Below, one piece after another: positions 1 through 11,936 of a stretch of 64,000 bases of DNA. Numbering within the stretch: position 1 is the first letter of the stretch; each line of letters begins with the position of its first letter. Location of the stretch: assembly GCA_050949865.1 (NCBI GenBank), contig JBMNGN010000002.1:186001-250000 (forward strand), read 5' to 3'. The stretch is from JBMNGN01 sp050949865. Its GTDB lineage: Bacteria > Bacillota > Syntrophomonadia > Syntrophomonadales > Syntrophomonadaceae. The notes under the pieces are model-generated. The model saw only the letters and a program-made list of their open reading frames with translations, was not told where the DNA came from and made no database searches. Position numbers and translations under genes: made by a program.

Positions 1-239
<239 letters not shown>

Positions 240-651
240 AAGGAGAGAAGGATCTTTTAAAGGAAGTTCCTAAATCCTATGGTCGATCACTTGTTCTTGT
301 CCCGGAATCTAAGATTCTGGGATCTCGAAAAATCGGGATCCTTTTCAAGGACACCTCGATTTTTCGGGACTGTTCGTTTTAATACAATTTGTGCATTTCC
401 TGAAAGGGAAGGCCAAAGATATTATCCCGCTTGGCGGGAATAAATTTCCTAACAGGAGTCAATCAGGCTGAAGAGGAAGGGTAATATTGAATTAATCGGC
501 GCAGCCGATTAACCCATAAATCCGACGCCTGACGACCGATGACTGTTAGAAGTTCTTTGAAAAGTGCATATGAAGAAAGCAGGAACAATTTCATTGGAGA
601 AGAAAAGGCGTAGAAACGTCTTGAGAAAGCAATGAAAAGTTCTCTCGCAAA
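240..651 (+). other. 16S-23S internal transcribed spacer, no tRNA seen
   Basis: This 412-base spacer has no recognisable tRNA-Ile or tRNA-Ala cloverleaf. It holds several stem-forming pairs: CGAAAAATCG near 327 with CGATTTTTCG near 356, and AATCGGC/GCCGATT around 494-510. TGCATATGAAGAAAG at 565-579 is the exact reverse complement of 3812-3826 beyond the 23S gene, so the two can form the long base-paired stem that RNase III normally cuts to release pre-23S rRNA. Short open frames here are not genes. Confidence 0.8.
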
Positions 652-3800
<3,149 letters not shown>

Positions 3801-4168
3801 TAAAGCGAAAACTTTCTTCATATGCAGCTTTGAAAGAATTGATAAATATAAAATAAATATAAATAAGAGATAAGAATTCTTGGTGCGTCGATGCTCAACC
3901 CTTCGGGTTTCGATCCATCGACACTAGGCGACAGAATGTGGCCGTCGCAATAGTTAATGAAATCGAGACATTTATATGAGCGAAGCGAATAATAAATGTC
4001 CGATTGAATTAATCCCCTCATCCGAGGGATGCCCCCATTGGGGATTAGAGATGCGCCTCAGTTGCGTTTCGCGCAATTAAGAATGAAGGGGACGGAGGGG
4101 ACCGGAGCGACAGACTAGAAGGCAACGCCCCGACGGATTTATATAACAAATTAAATAAGGTATAAAAA
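3801..4168 (+). other. 23S-5S spacer
   Basis: There is no tRNA or credible gene in these 368 bases. 3812-3826 is the right arm of the pre-23S processing stem (partner 565-579). Two further hairpins are visible: GTCGATG/CATCGAC around 3886-3922, enclosing an AACCC-TTCG-GGTT loop, and ACATTTAT/ATAAATGT around 3968-4000. A short motif CGCGCAATTAAGA near 4071 recurs near 4644 on the far side of the 5S gene. Confidence 0.7.
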
Positions 4169-4286
4169 TTCCTGGTGACAATAGCGGAGGTGAAACACCC
4201 GTTCCCATCCCGAACACGGCAGTTAAGCCCTCCAGCGCCGATGGTACTGCAGTGAAGCTGTGGGAGAGTAGGACGTTGCCAGGAAT
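4169..4286 (+). rRNA. rrf: 5S ribosomal RNA
   Basis: The typical 5S core is present (GGAGGTGAAACACCCGTTCC, CGAACACGGCAGTTAAG, GGGAGAGTAGGACG). The terminal helix forms from TTCCTGG at 4169 and CCAGGAA ending at 4285. The length of about 118 bases is normal. It closes the 16S-23S-5S operon. A short T run follows at once, and the stronger terminator is at 4521. Confidence 0.95.
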
Positions 4287-4426
4287 TAATTTTTCTGGCA
4301 AGAGTATACTTGTCGCTGTGGGCGCCGGCAGTCAGGCCTATCGGCCTTCTATTTGCCCCCCTACGGGGACTACTGATGTTCGCTCCCCCGGAGCTCACAG
4401 TTAAGGTTGCGGCACTTCCTTCGGTC

Positions 4427-4458
4427 GGAGTAGGACGTCGCCAGGAATTAATTTTTTT
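4427..4458 (+). repeat. Duplicated 5S rRNA 3' end (remnant)
   Basis: GGAGTAGGACGTCGCCAGGAA followed by TTAATTTTTTT repeats the last bases and 3' flank of the true 5S gene (4263-4294) with about one substitution and a two-base difference. The rest of a 5S gene is missing, so this is a truncated copy, probably left by recombination between rRNA operons. The 383 bases from 4287 to 4669 hold only this remnant, the terminator at 4521 and short hairpins; no gene was seen. Confidence 0.75.
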
Positions 4459-4520
4459 CGGGCAGATCGAGACTTTGAACGAGCACAGCGAAGTTCAAGT
4501 CCGGTGTAACAGAAAGACAG

Positions 4521-4546
4521 GCCCCTGCTAATAGCAGGGCTTTTTT
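4521..4546 (+). terminator. rRNA-operon intrinsic terminator
   Basis: GCCCCTGC and GCAGGGC form a GC-rich stem around a UAAUA loop and are followed by TTTTTT at 4541-4546. It lies downstream of 5S on the same strand with no gene between, so it most likely ends the rRNA transcript. Confidence 0.85.
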
Positions 4547-4669
4547 GTCGGACACAAGGGGGTGACAAGGGGAGCACACCCTTCGGGTACTCCCGATGTT
4601 CCCTTCGGTCACTATTGATGTTGCCAATCGCCTCCACTTCGCTTCGCGCAATTAAGACACTTTTTACCG

Positions 4670-5065
4670 TTACATCCTCGCATTGTAATAGTAGTAAAAA
4701 CCCACATACATAAACATCAAGCAACCTAGAGCCATGCCGAGCAGATTATATGGATTAACCATGATCTGCGGTCCCCAGATGGAACCAAGCAATACAATCA
4801 ACGCACTTATGACCGCGAATAATCTTATGGCAGCATAGGATGCTTTTCCGGCCACCGCCCAAACCCGTTCGTCATAGGGATCCATGCCTTTTTCCGTAGT
4901 CTGAATGATTTGTCGGGCATTTATTCTTAATAATACAGCTGCAATAATTATACCAGCTAATAAAGCGGCGCCAAATGAAGTATTACCTGTGGTGATTTGC
5001 CAGACTGCAATGACCCCGATGAGTAATAAAACTGCATATTTTGCCAGTAGCCTTATTTTCGTCAT
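4670..5065 (-). CDS. Small membrane protein, DUF2178-like
   Basis: This 131-residue protein has four hydrophobic segments (about residues 9-25, 31-46, 81-97 and 104-124) and a short soluble loop with a DPYDER motif between the second and third. That pattern resembles the DUF2178 membrane family, often found beside small XRE regulators. The ATG start has a GGGGGAG ribosome site. It begins four bases after the upstream XRE gene, so the two form one operon, presumably under that regulator. Function is unknown. The membrane topology is clear; the family name is by resemblance only. Confidence 0.75.
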   Translation of the reverse strand: MTKIRLLAKYAVLLLIGVIAVWQITTGNTSFGAALLAGIIIAAVLLRINARQIIQTTEKGMDPYDERVWAVAGKASYAAIRLFAVISALIVLLGSIWGPQIMVNPYNLLGMALGCLMFMYVGFYYYYNARM

Positions 5066-5068
5066 AAT

Positions 5069-5275
5069 CTACTCCCCCTCCATTTCATTCAAGAGAAACA
5101 CTTCTTCAATACTCAGTCCAAAAATACGAGATAATTTATAAGCTAAGGTAATTGATGGATTGTATCTGCCTTTTTCCAGCGATATAATAGTTTGTCTCGA
5201 TACTCCTGCCCTAATGGCTAATTCCTCCTGGGTCATCAATGCTTTTTCCCTTAATTCTTTTAAACGGTTGTTCAC
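5069..5275 (-). CDS. XRE-family HTH transcriptional regulator
   Basis: This 68-residue one-domain regulator is essentially a lambda-repressor-like helix-turn-helix: LKELREKALMTQEELAIRAG, then VSRQTIISLEKGRYNPS with the recognition helix, then a hydrophobic tail ending IFGLSIEEVF. The GTG at 5275 is chosen because GGTGGTGA lies just upstream and the protein then begins NNRLKELR, standard for the family. A longer open frame runs through the promoter and is unlikely. It probably represses its own operon through the GTAAAG repeats in the promoter, and is co-transcribed with the membrane protein at 4670. Confidence 0.9.
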   Translation of the reverse strand: MNNRLKELREKALMTQEELAIRAGVSRQTIISLEKGRYNPSITLAYKLSRIFGLSIEEVFLLNEMEGE

Positions 5276-5294
5276 TATTGTCACCACCAAAAAA

Positions 5295-5354
5295 GTAAAG
5301 CCAGCTTTACATATAGTGTAAAACCGGCAGCCTAAAATGTCAAGCAAACTTTAC
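5295..5354 (-). promoter_or_regulatory. Promoter and candidate operators of the XRE operon
   Basis: On the minus strand TTGACA (5343-5338) and TACACT (5320-5315) are separated by 17 bases, a good vegetative sigma-A promoter. Around it the hexamer GTAAAG or its complement occurs repeatedly: GTAAAG-CCAG-CTTTAC (5295-5310) just downstream of the -10, and CTTTAC at 5349-5354 upstream of the -35. The placement suits autorepression by the XRE protein; that role is inferred. Confidence 0.7.
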
Positions 5355-5407
5355 AGACAAGTGAAAAAATAAAAGCCTGATTGCGGTGGGCAGCCTCCAG
5401 CAAATTG

Positions 5408-5821
5408 TCACCGTTTACGTTTTTGAGCTTTAATGGCTTTTTGGGCTTTTCGTTGCATTCGGCCTTCCTTGGAAAACAGGAGCTGGTTCTTTTTCTGCTG
5501 CTTGGCTCCACCCAGGTATTCTTTTTCCAGTCCGCTGTATACAATTAAGGTGTGCCCTTCATCAAAAGTTAAAGCTACCGGTAAATTCGATTCACCATAA
5601 ACCACCTTGTAATTATAGTCCTTTAACACAGTCATTTGTTTCAGCATTTTCCTGATTTCCTGCTTGATAACTGAAAAGCTGCGGCTGCTATGGTGGCCTT
5701 TCCCATGGTTTATATCCAGTACATCGACCCCATTGTTTAAACTCCATTCAATATTCACCTTTGTCTTCTGCACTGCTTCCTCGATACTAAGTCCGTGAAG
5801 ATCTAGGGTTTGAAATTTCAC
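5408..5821 (-). CDS. Smr-domain protein
   Basis: This 137-residue protein has an N-terminal Smr (small MutS-related) domain with the two diagnostic motifs, LDLHGLSIEEA at residues 6-16 and INHGKGHHS at about 38-46. Smr domains are nucleic-acid nucleases or binding modules. The C-terminal 40 residues are strongly basic (KKNQLLF, RKAQKAIKAQKRKR), suggesting nucleic-acid contact. The start is GTG with GGAGG upstream. It stands alone on the minus strand. The substrate cannot be told from sequence. Confidence 0.8.
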   Translation of the reverse strand: MKFQTLDLHGLSIEEAVQKTKVNIEWSLNNGVDVLDINHGKGHHSSRSFSVIKQEIRKMLKQMTVLKDYNYKVVYGESNLPVALTFDEGHTLIVYSGLEKEYLGGAKQQKKNQLLFSKEGRMQRKAQKAIKAQKRKR

Positions 5822-5886
5822 AGTTAGCAGCCTCCTTCGGGTTATGTGTTACCTGGAGATTTTGTTAATAACTGTTCCATGTAACA

Positions 5887-6573
5887 TTACGGGTATCGAT
5901 AATGACCGGTGATTTCCCACCGGGTTAAGCAGTCTTCTTCAACCGCCCTGCCTGCATTATGTATTACCAGTGGGCGTCCATCTTTAGTTTTTTTGTCGCT
6001 GATTATACCACAATGATCCAGACCATTAGAGAACTTCCAGTATACAACATCGCCCCATTTCCATTCATCCAGTTCAGAAGCATCGGTATTTAATTCCAAA
6101 CCATGCCTTTTAAAGAAGGTAACCTGGTTGGGAACCCGGCGATGATCAATGTTGGGGTCGGGCTGGCTTAGCCCCCAATCCTGCGGATAAGATTTAAAGT
6201 TATTTGCCATATCTTCGTGGATTAACTGCTGTAAATCAATTCCCGCGTTTCTAAAGGCCCTTACTATTACGTCGGTACAAGCTCCCCGATCAGCCGGAAC
6301 ATCACCGAGAGGGTATTCTATTGCTTGATAACTGGCATCATATACCACTCGATTATGAACCTCTTTTCTGGCACCGAGCAGGATGAGATCCGGGGTAGTT
6401 AATTTATCGCTGGGAATTAGTTCTACCGGCGAAGGTGAATTGCTAGAAGGGCCTCCGTCAAATACCTGCGAGCTGGAAGAGGTGAAGAAATCCGTTACCG
6501 TCCGGCCGCAAATCATGCTTAGGAAGGCCAGGACGATGAATACCACAATAATTTTAGAATTAAGGTGCTTCAT
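5887..6573 (-). CDS. DUF1287 family secreted/anchored protein
   Basis: This 228-residue protein has an N-terminal hydrophobic signal or anchor (IIVVFIVLAFLSMICG), a Ser/Pro-rich linker (about residues 32-52), then a domain typical of DUF1287 (YiiS-like): LLGARKEVHNRVVYDASY, DVPADRGACTDVIVRAFRNAGIDL, WKWGDVVYWKF, DHCGIISD and PLVIHNAG. Cys in ACTDVI and His in DHCGII fit an NlpC/P60-like fold, but catalysis is not established. The ATG at 6573 is chosen over an upstream ATG because AGGAGG precedes it. It is likely extracytoplasmic and perhaps acts on the cell wall. Confidence 0.85.
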   Translation of the reverse strand: MKHLNSKIIVVFIVLAFLSMICGRTVTDFFTSSSSQVFDGGPSSNSPSPVELIPSDKLTTPDLILLGARKEVHNRVVYDASYQAIEYPLGDVPADRGACTDVIVRAFRNAGIDLQQLIHEDMANNFKSYPQDWGLSQPDPNIDHRRVPNQVTFFKRHGLELNTDASELDEWKWGDVVYWKFSNGLDHCGIISDKKTKDGRPLVIHNAGRAVEEDCLTRWEITGHYRYP

Positions 6574-6619
6574 TTGTATTTCCTCCTGAAAGGAGACCTG
6601 AAAAGGAGCCGGTTCTTCT

Positions 6620-6642
6620 GCCATATGGTTGTGCCATATGGC
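6620..6642. repeat. Inverted repeat GCCATATGG
   Basis: GCCATATGG at 6620-6628 is repeated inverted as CCATATGGC at 6634-6642 around TTGTG. Each arm is itself nearly palindromic. It lies upstream of the DUF1287 gene and could be an operator or leader hairpin on the minus strand; no regulator can be named. Confidence 0.5.
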
Positions 6643-6777
6643 AAAAAATTAATAGGGTTTTAGGTCTTAATACACTGCTGATATGGCAGAAAGAAACGTG
6701 CCCTGTCTTCCTTCCTGCTCACTGCGGTTAAAATAATGATTGTGGCGGTAATGAACTACAGCCGATCTTGTCTTTAT

Positions 6778-6805
6778 GTTATCATAAGATATGTCTTATG
6801 ATAAC
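6778..6805. promoter_or_regulatory. Perfect palindrome upstream of pcrA
   Basis: GTTATCATAAGA (6778-6789), loop TATG, and TCTTATGATAAC (6794-6805) form a perfect 12-bp inverted repeat ending 26 bases before the pcrA start. There is no T run, so it is not a classic terminator. It may be a protein-binding operator or a 5' leader hairpin. Its regulator is unknown. Confidence 0.55.
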
Positions 6806-6831
6806 AAACTTTAAAGGTGGTTTAATAGTTT

Positions 6832-8916
6832 ATGTCGGCAATTGATAGGGTTCTAAATGATCTAAATGAGCAACAAAAGACTGCGGTACTACACCTGGAA
6901 GGGCCCTGTATGGTTCTGGCCGGGGCAGGCAGCGGAAAAACCCGGGTTCTTACCCGCAGGTTAGTGAATCTGATCGACTACGGCTACCCGGCTAACTCGA
7001 TTCTGGCCATTACCTTCACCAACAAGGCGGCGAATGAGATGAAAGCACGGGTTTCCGCAGTAATCCCCGACTTTGCCGGCCAATGGGTGCAGACTTTTCA
7101 TGCAGCCTGCTACCGGATATTGAGAAGTGACATTCATTTTCTAGGATATAACCGCAATTTTACGATTGTTGACGATACTGACAGCAAGTCGGTACTCCGC
7201 ACCCTGTTAAGGGAGGAAAACGATTACGAGACAAAACCGGAGGAGTTGACCCACCTCTTTAAACAGGTTAAAAACAGCTTGACCGGACCAGAAGCTTATT
7301 TTAACCAAATGAGATTGCCTGAGTTTATTATCGAACGAAACCTGCGCCTTTTTAAGCTATACAACACGCGGTTAAAAGCATTAAATGCCTTGGATTTTGA
7401 AGATTTAATCAACAAATGTATCGAATTGTTTACTGATTATCCGGAGGTCTTGAATAAATACCAGCAGTGGTTCAAGTTTATAATGATAGACGAGTACCAG
7501 GATACCAACTATGCCCAGTATGTATGGGCCAAATTATTAGCTGCTGTACATAAGAACATATTTGTCGTAGGAGATCCGGACCAATCGATTTACAGCTGGA
7601 GAGGAGCTGAACCGTATAATATCGTACGGTTTTTAAAGGATTATCCTGATGCAAAGGTAATAAAGCTGGAACACAATTACCGGTCATACCAGAATATCCT
7701 GGCAGCGGCTAATGCGGTGATCGCCAATAATCAAAATAGGGAAGAAAAGATGCTGTACAGCAACCGGGGTCCGGGCGATAAAATTACCCTTTTTACTGCA
7801 GCTGATAGCTACAAGGAAGCGGAGTTCATTGCCAACGCCATTCAGGAAAATATCCGGTTCAAAGGCCGGCGGTACAGGGATTGTGCCGTTTTTTATAGAA
7901 CCCATGCCCAATCACGTCTATTGGAGGAAGCCTTGCTGTTAAAGGGCATACCTTACCAGATTATAGGAGCCCACCGGTTTTATGACCGTAAAGAGGTGAA
8001 GGATATCGTAGCCTACCTGAGACTGGCCTGTAATAATAATGATATCCTAAGCTTTAGAAGGGTTATCAATACACCGCGCAGGGGTATTGGGGAAAAGACC
8101 GTGGAGAAGATTGAGGAATACGCCAGTAAGAATGAGTTGCCGGTTCTGGAGGTATTGGCTGAGCCCCAAAAGATACCTGGTATAAATAAAAAGATGGTCA
8201 TTGCTCTCCAGGAATTTTTCGGGATCATTTCCTTTCTCCAAACCCTGGCGGAGAGTGAAGGGCAGTTGAGGGAAATCCTGGAGTATGCTATGGATTTAAC
8301 GGGGTATATAGAGGATTTGAAAAAAAGTTCTCCCCTGGAAGCTGAAACCCGTATAGAAAACCTTTATGAACTGAGATCTTTGGCGGTTGAATTTGAAAAA
8401 GAGGGTGGGGGTTCGTTGGAGGATTTCCTGGCCCATGTTACCTTGCAGCAGGAGACTGATAATATTGATCTGAGCGACTCGGTTTTGCTGATGACTTACC
8501 ATGGAGCAAAAGGACTGGAATTCCCGGTAGTATTTATGACCGGTTTGGAAGAAGGGGTTTTTCCCTCCTACCGCAGTGAATCTATAGAGGAGATTGAAGA
8601 AGAAAGAAGGTTATGTTATGTGGGAATAACCAGGGCTATGGACAAACTCTATATGACTAATGCTGTAATCCGGCTGCTTTATGGTTATGAAAGAAACAAT
8701 TCCCCCTCCAGGTTCTTAATGGAGATTCCGGAAGAACTGTTATCGACCAGCAGGGGTATTGATTTGAAGGAAGGGGACAAGGTTTTTCACCGCAGATTTG
8801 GGATAGGAACGGTAACTGCCCTCCAGGAAAATGATGAAATAGCTATTATTGAGTTTGTATCCGCAGGGCAAAAAATGCTGCGTTTAGATATTGCTCCTTT
8901 GGAAAAGATAGATTAA
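6832..8916 (+). CDS. pcrA: ATP-dependent DNA helicase PcrA (UvrD/Rep superfamily 1)
   Basis: This 694-residue 3'-5' helicase acts in repair and replication restart. Visible motifs are the Q motif LNEQQKTAV, Walker A GAGSGKT (residues 31-37), motif Ia ITFTNKAANEM, Walker B DEYQDT (about 220), motif III GDPDQSIYSWRGA, motif IV-like LEHNYRS, motif V TYHGAKGLEF and motif VI VGITRA. The tail (GDKVFHRRFGIGTVT) is the PcrA-type C-terminal domain that can bind RNA polymerase. At 694 residues it is slightly shorter than the usual 720-740. The start is ATG with AAAGGTGG. ligA follows after 36 bases, the common pcrA-ligA arrangement. Confidence 0.97.
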   Translation: MSAIDRVLNDLNEQQKTAVLHLEGPCMVLAGAGSGKTRVLTRRLVNLIDYGYPANSILAITFTNKAANEMKARVSAVIPDFAGQWVQTFHAACYRILRSDIHFLGYNRNFTIVDDTDSKSVLRTLLREENDYETKPEELTHLFKQVKNSLTGPEAYFNQMRLPEFIIERNLRLFKLYNTRLKALNALDFEDLINKCIELFTDYPEVLNKYQQWFKFIMIDEYQDTNYAQYVWAKLLAAVHKNIFVVGDPDQSIYSWRGAEPYNIVRFLKDYPDAKVIKLEHNYRSYQNILAAANAVIANNQNREEKMLYSNRGPGDKITLFTAADSYKEAEFIANAIQENIRFKGRRYRDCAVFYRTHAQSRLLEEALLLKGIPYQIIGAHRFYDRKEVKDIVAYLRLACNNNDILSFRRVINTPRRGIGEKTVEKIEEYASKNELPVLEVLAEPQKIPGINKKMVIALQEFFGIISFLQTLAESEGQLREILEYAMDLTGYIEDLKKSSPLEAETRIENLYELRSLAVEFEKEGGGSLEDFLAHVTLQQETDNIDLSDSVLLMTYHGAKGLEFPVVFMTGLEEGVFPSYRSESIEEIEEERRLCYVGITRAMDKLYMTNAVIRLLYGYERNNSPSRFLMEIPEELLSTSRGIDLKEGDKVFHRRFGIGTVTALQENDEIAIIEFVSAGQKMLRLDIAPLEKID

Positions 8917-8952
8917 GTTTACCATTAATGCGAATTGTAAGGAGGGGTGCTT

Positions 8953-10950
8953 TTGAGTGAGATTAAGACCAGGATAGATCAATTACGGGCCGAAATACGG
9001 AAACACGATTATTATTATTATGTGCTGGATAACCCTTTGATAAGTGATCGAGAATATGACTTGCTGATGGGTGAATTAATCAGGTTGGAAAGGGAGCACC
9101 CTGAATTGATTACCAAGGATTCACCTACGCAAAGAGTGGGAGGAGAGGTTGGAAGTGCTTTTAAACCCGTAACCCACCGTTTTCCCCTGCTTAGCCTGGA
9201 TAATGCTTTTAGTCTGGAAGACCTGAAAGAGTTTGACCGGCGGGTTAGGAGAGTTACTGATGAGGTAGGTTATGTGGCTGAACTGAAAATAGATGGGGTT
9301 TCCATATCCTTGATATACCAGGATGGGATATTAATAAATGCTGCAACTCGTGGTGATGGGTATACCGGGGAGGATGTTACTGCTAACATCAGGACCATAA
9401 AAAACCTGCCCTTGCGATTAAACCGATCCCTCCCCCGCCTGGAAGTCAGGGGGGAAGTATATATGCCCAAAGAGGAATTTGCACGGCTAAACCAGGACAA
9501 AGAAGAAAGCGGGGCCAGGGTTTTTGCTAATCCCAGGAATGCTGCAGCCGGGTCCTTGAGGCAGCTGGATCCTTCTATAACTGCCTCCCGCCGGTTAAAA
9601 GCATTTGTTTATGACTTAACTTATATGGAAGGCAACAATGAGGTTACGAACCAGTTTAATGCCCTGGAATATCTTAGGGAATTGGGGCTGCCAGTAAACC
9701 GGGAGGCAAGAATAGGCAGGAACATCGAGGAAATATATGACTACATTCAAGAATATGAGAAGAAGAGGCATGACTTGCCTTATGAAATTGATGGAGTGGT
9801 TATTAAACTCAATGATTTCCCTGGGCGAGAAAAGCTGGGAAGTACGGCCAAAAGCCCCCGCTGGGCTATTGCTTACAAGTTTCCTGCTGAGGAAAAGGAG
9901 ACCGTATTGTTAGCAGTTGAGTTTAATGTTGGAAGAACCGGGATAGTAGCCCCTACTGCCATATTGGAACCGGTATTTATTGCTGGCACTACCGTTAGCC
10001 GGGCCAGTATGCACAATTTTGATCTGGTAAAGGAAAAAGATATCAGGATTAAGGATAAGGTCCTGGTCCATAAAGCTGGGGATATAATACCGGAGATTAT
10101 AAGACCTGTGGTCACCAAAAGGACTGGGGAGGAAGTGGAGATAAAAGCACCGGCTGACTGTCCATCATGTGGCAGTCGTCTAGTCAGGGAGCAGGGAGAG
10201 GTAGCTATCCGGTGCCAAAATATAAACTGTCCGGCCCGGTTAAAGGAAAGCTTGATATTTTTTGCTTCCCGCGGAGCCATGGATATTGAGGGCCTTGGTT
10301 CTGCCCTGGTTGAGCAGTTGGTAGACAGGAAAATAGTGCAAAGGGTTGATGATATATATCGCCTAAAACCCGAAGATATAGAAAGCCTGGACCGGATGGG
10401 CGCAAAATCAGCGGCCAAGCTGATATCAGCCATTGAAGCCAGTAAATCAAGACCCCTCCACCGGCTCATTACCGCCCTGGGGATCAGGCATATAGGAGCA
10501 AAGAGTGCCAAAAGCCTGACCAGGCATATAAACAGCATTGAAGGAATCCAGAAGGCCAGCATCCACGAGCTGGTAGGCATACCCGATATCGGGCCTAAAA
10601 TGGCAGCCAGTATCAAAGCTTTTTTTGCTGAACGCCGGAATCAAGAGACTATCGATGAGCTTATAAAATTGGGAGTAAACACCTTCGAGGATACCTCCGT
10701 TCCATACGATGGCATCTTGAAGGGCAAGGTTTTGGTTATAACTGGAACCCTAACAACAATGACCAGGGAAGAAGCTATCGAAAAGATCGAGCTGGCTGGA
10801 GGAAGGGTTAGCAACAGTGTAAGCAAGAAAACCGATTATGTAATCGTAGGAACTGAGCCGGGGAGTAAATACAGAAAAGCCCTGGAACTGGGAATACAAA
10901 TATTAACCGAGGAAGAACTCTTGAGTTATTTGGATAATAATGGTATATAA
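8953..10950 (+). CDS. ligA: NAD-dependent DNA ligase LigA
   Basis: This 665-residue enzyme seals nicks using NAD+. In order it has the Ia domain (HDYYYYV), the adenylation domain with the nucleophile in LKIDG (Lys112), the OB fold, a four-cysteine zinc finger (CPSCGSR and CQNINCPAR), helix-hairpin-helix repeats (IEGLGSALVEQL, IPDIGPKMA) and a C-terminal BRCT domain (LKGKVLVITGTL). GGAGGGG at 8941-8947 favours the TTG at 8953; the GTG at 8947 is part of the ribosome site itself. It is probably co-transcribed with pcrA. Confidence 0.97.
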   Translation: MSEIKTRIDQLRAEIRKHDYYYYVLDNPLISDREYDLLMGELIRLEREHPELITKDSPTQRVGGEVGSAFKPVTHRFPLLSLDNAFSLEDLKEFDRRVRRVTDEVGYVAELKIDGVSISLIYQDGILINAATRGDGYTGEDVTANIRTIKNLPLRLNRSLPRLEVRGEVYMPKEEFARLNQDKEESGARVFANPRNAAAGSLRQLDPSITASRRLKAFVYDLTYMEGNNEVTNQFNALEYLRELGLPVNREARIGRNIEEIYDYIQEYEKKRHDLPYEIDGVVIKLNDFPGREKLGSTAKSPRWAIAYKFPAEEKETVLLAVEFNVGRTGIVAPTAILEPVFIAGTTVSRASMHNFDLVKEKDIRIKDKVLVHKAGDIIPEIIRPVVTKRTGEEVEIKAPADCPSCGSRLVREQGEVAIRCQNINCPARLKESLIFFASRGAMDIEGLGSALVEQLVDRKIVQRVDDIYRLKPEDIESLDRMGAKSAAKLISAIEASKSRPLHRLITALGIRHIGAKSAKSLTRHINSIEGIQKASIHELVGIPDIGPKMAASIKAFFAERRNQETIDELIKLGVNTFEDTSVPYDGILKGKVLVITGTLTTMTREEAIEKIELAGGRVSNSVSKKTDYVIVGTEPGSKYRKALELGIQILTEEELLSYLDNNGI

Positions 10951-11011
10951 GGTTTAACAGTTTTATCCGCCCTTTCTGGAAAGAAACAAAATATTTTTAA
11001 GGAAGTGGATT

Positions 11012-11854
11012 ATGAAAGTTAAGATTATTACCGACAGTTGCTGTGATTTACCGGAATCTATACTGGCTAAATACGATATAAAGAAAACCAGGCTCCAGGT
11101 TAGATTTGGGGATGTTTGTTACCAGGCTGAAGATTTGACTAATGCCGAGTTTTACCGGAAAATGGCCGAAAGCCAGGTTTTGCCAAGTACCAGTCAGCCC
11201 ACCATTGAAGAGATGACCCGGGTTTATGAAGAAGCTTTAGCTGACGGCTCAAACGTATTAGCTATCCATATGTCCTCTAGCCTGTCGGGTACCTTTCAAG
11301 GTGGCATCTTAACTCAAAAGATGATTAACAATGATAGACTTACGGTGTTTGATTCCAGAAAGGCCTCATTAGGCTTAGGATTAATGGTAATAGAAGCAGC
11401 CCGTATGGCAGCCGGCGGTAAAGATATTAAGGATATACTTGAACGGATGGAACGGATGCAGAAGAAAATGGAATGTATTTTCGCCGTAGGCAACCTAGAG
11501 TACTTGATTAAAGGAGGGAGGATTTCCCGTACTAAAGGCCTGGTGGCGGAAGTCCTGGACATCAAGCCGATCCTGCATATTAACCAGGAAGGGAAAATTG
11601 AACCTTATGACAAGGCCCGGGGGAAAAAATCATGTATCAGGAAATTGATCGGTATCATGGAGCAAAAAGCGGACAATCTCGAAAAACAAACCATAGGTAT
11701 AGTTCATGCTAATTGCCCCGAAGTAGCAGAATACATACGCAATGAAATCCAGCACCGGTTTACGGTTGAAGAGATCATTATTGGTGAGATCGGCCCGATT
11801 ATCGGTTCTCATACCGGAGCTGGAACCTTCTCCATATTTTTTGAAAGCAAGTAG
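11012..11854 (+). CDS. DegV family fatty-acid-binding protein
   Basis: This 280-residue DegV/FakB-fold protein has family signatures TDSCCDLP (residues 7-14), TSQPT, HMSSSLSGTFQ (lipid head-group site) and the C-terminal IGPIIGSHTGAGT. Such proteins bind fatty acids, and in Firmicutes many hand them to the kinase FakA for phosphorylation. No fakA is in this window. A second DegV, only moderately similar, lies at 17239 on the opposite strand, so the organism probably handles more than one lipid. The ATG start has a GGAAGTG site. Confidence 0.92.
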   Translation: MKVKIITDSCCDLPESILAKYDIKKTRLQVRFGDVCYQAEDLTNAEFYRKMAESQVLPSTSQPTIEEMTRVYEEALADGSNVLAIHMSSSLSGTFQGGILTQKMINNDRLTVFDSRKASLGLGLMVIEAARMAAGGKDIKDILERMERMQKKMECIFAVGNLEYLIKGGRISRTKGLVAEVLDIKPILHINQEGKIEPYDKARGKKSCIRKLIGIMEQKADNLEKQTIGIVHANCPEVAEYIRNEIQHRFTVEEIIIGEIGPIIGSHTGAGTFSIFFESK

Positions 11855-11936
11855 GGTTATAGTGTTTTTAGCTTAAAAGGGGAAAATTTAATATATTAGT
11901 AGTATTATTTATATATATTTGCCTTTGGAGATAATC

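Noticed and set aside
4471..4520. tRNA-like TTGAAC/GTTCAA hairpin
   Set aside because: The sequence resembles a T-arm but no acceptor, D or anticodon arms can be placed around it.
4045..4724. Open frames around 5S and the terminator
   Set aside because: They overlap the 5S gene, hairpins and the DUF2178-like gene and lack ribosome sites.
9873..10616. A 247-codon frame antisense to ligA
   Set aside because: It is fully inside ligA on the other strand and has no independent family features.
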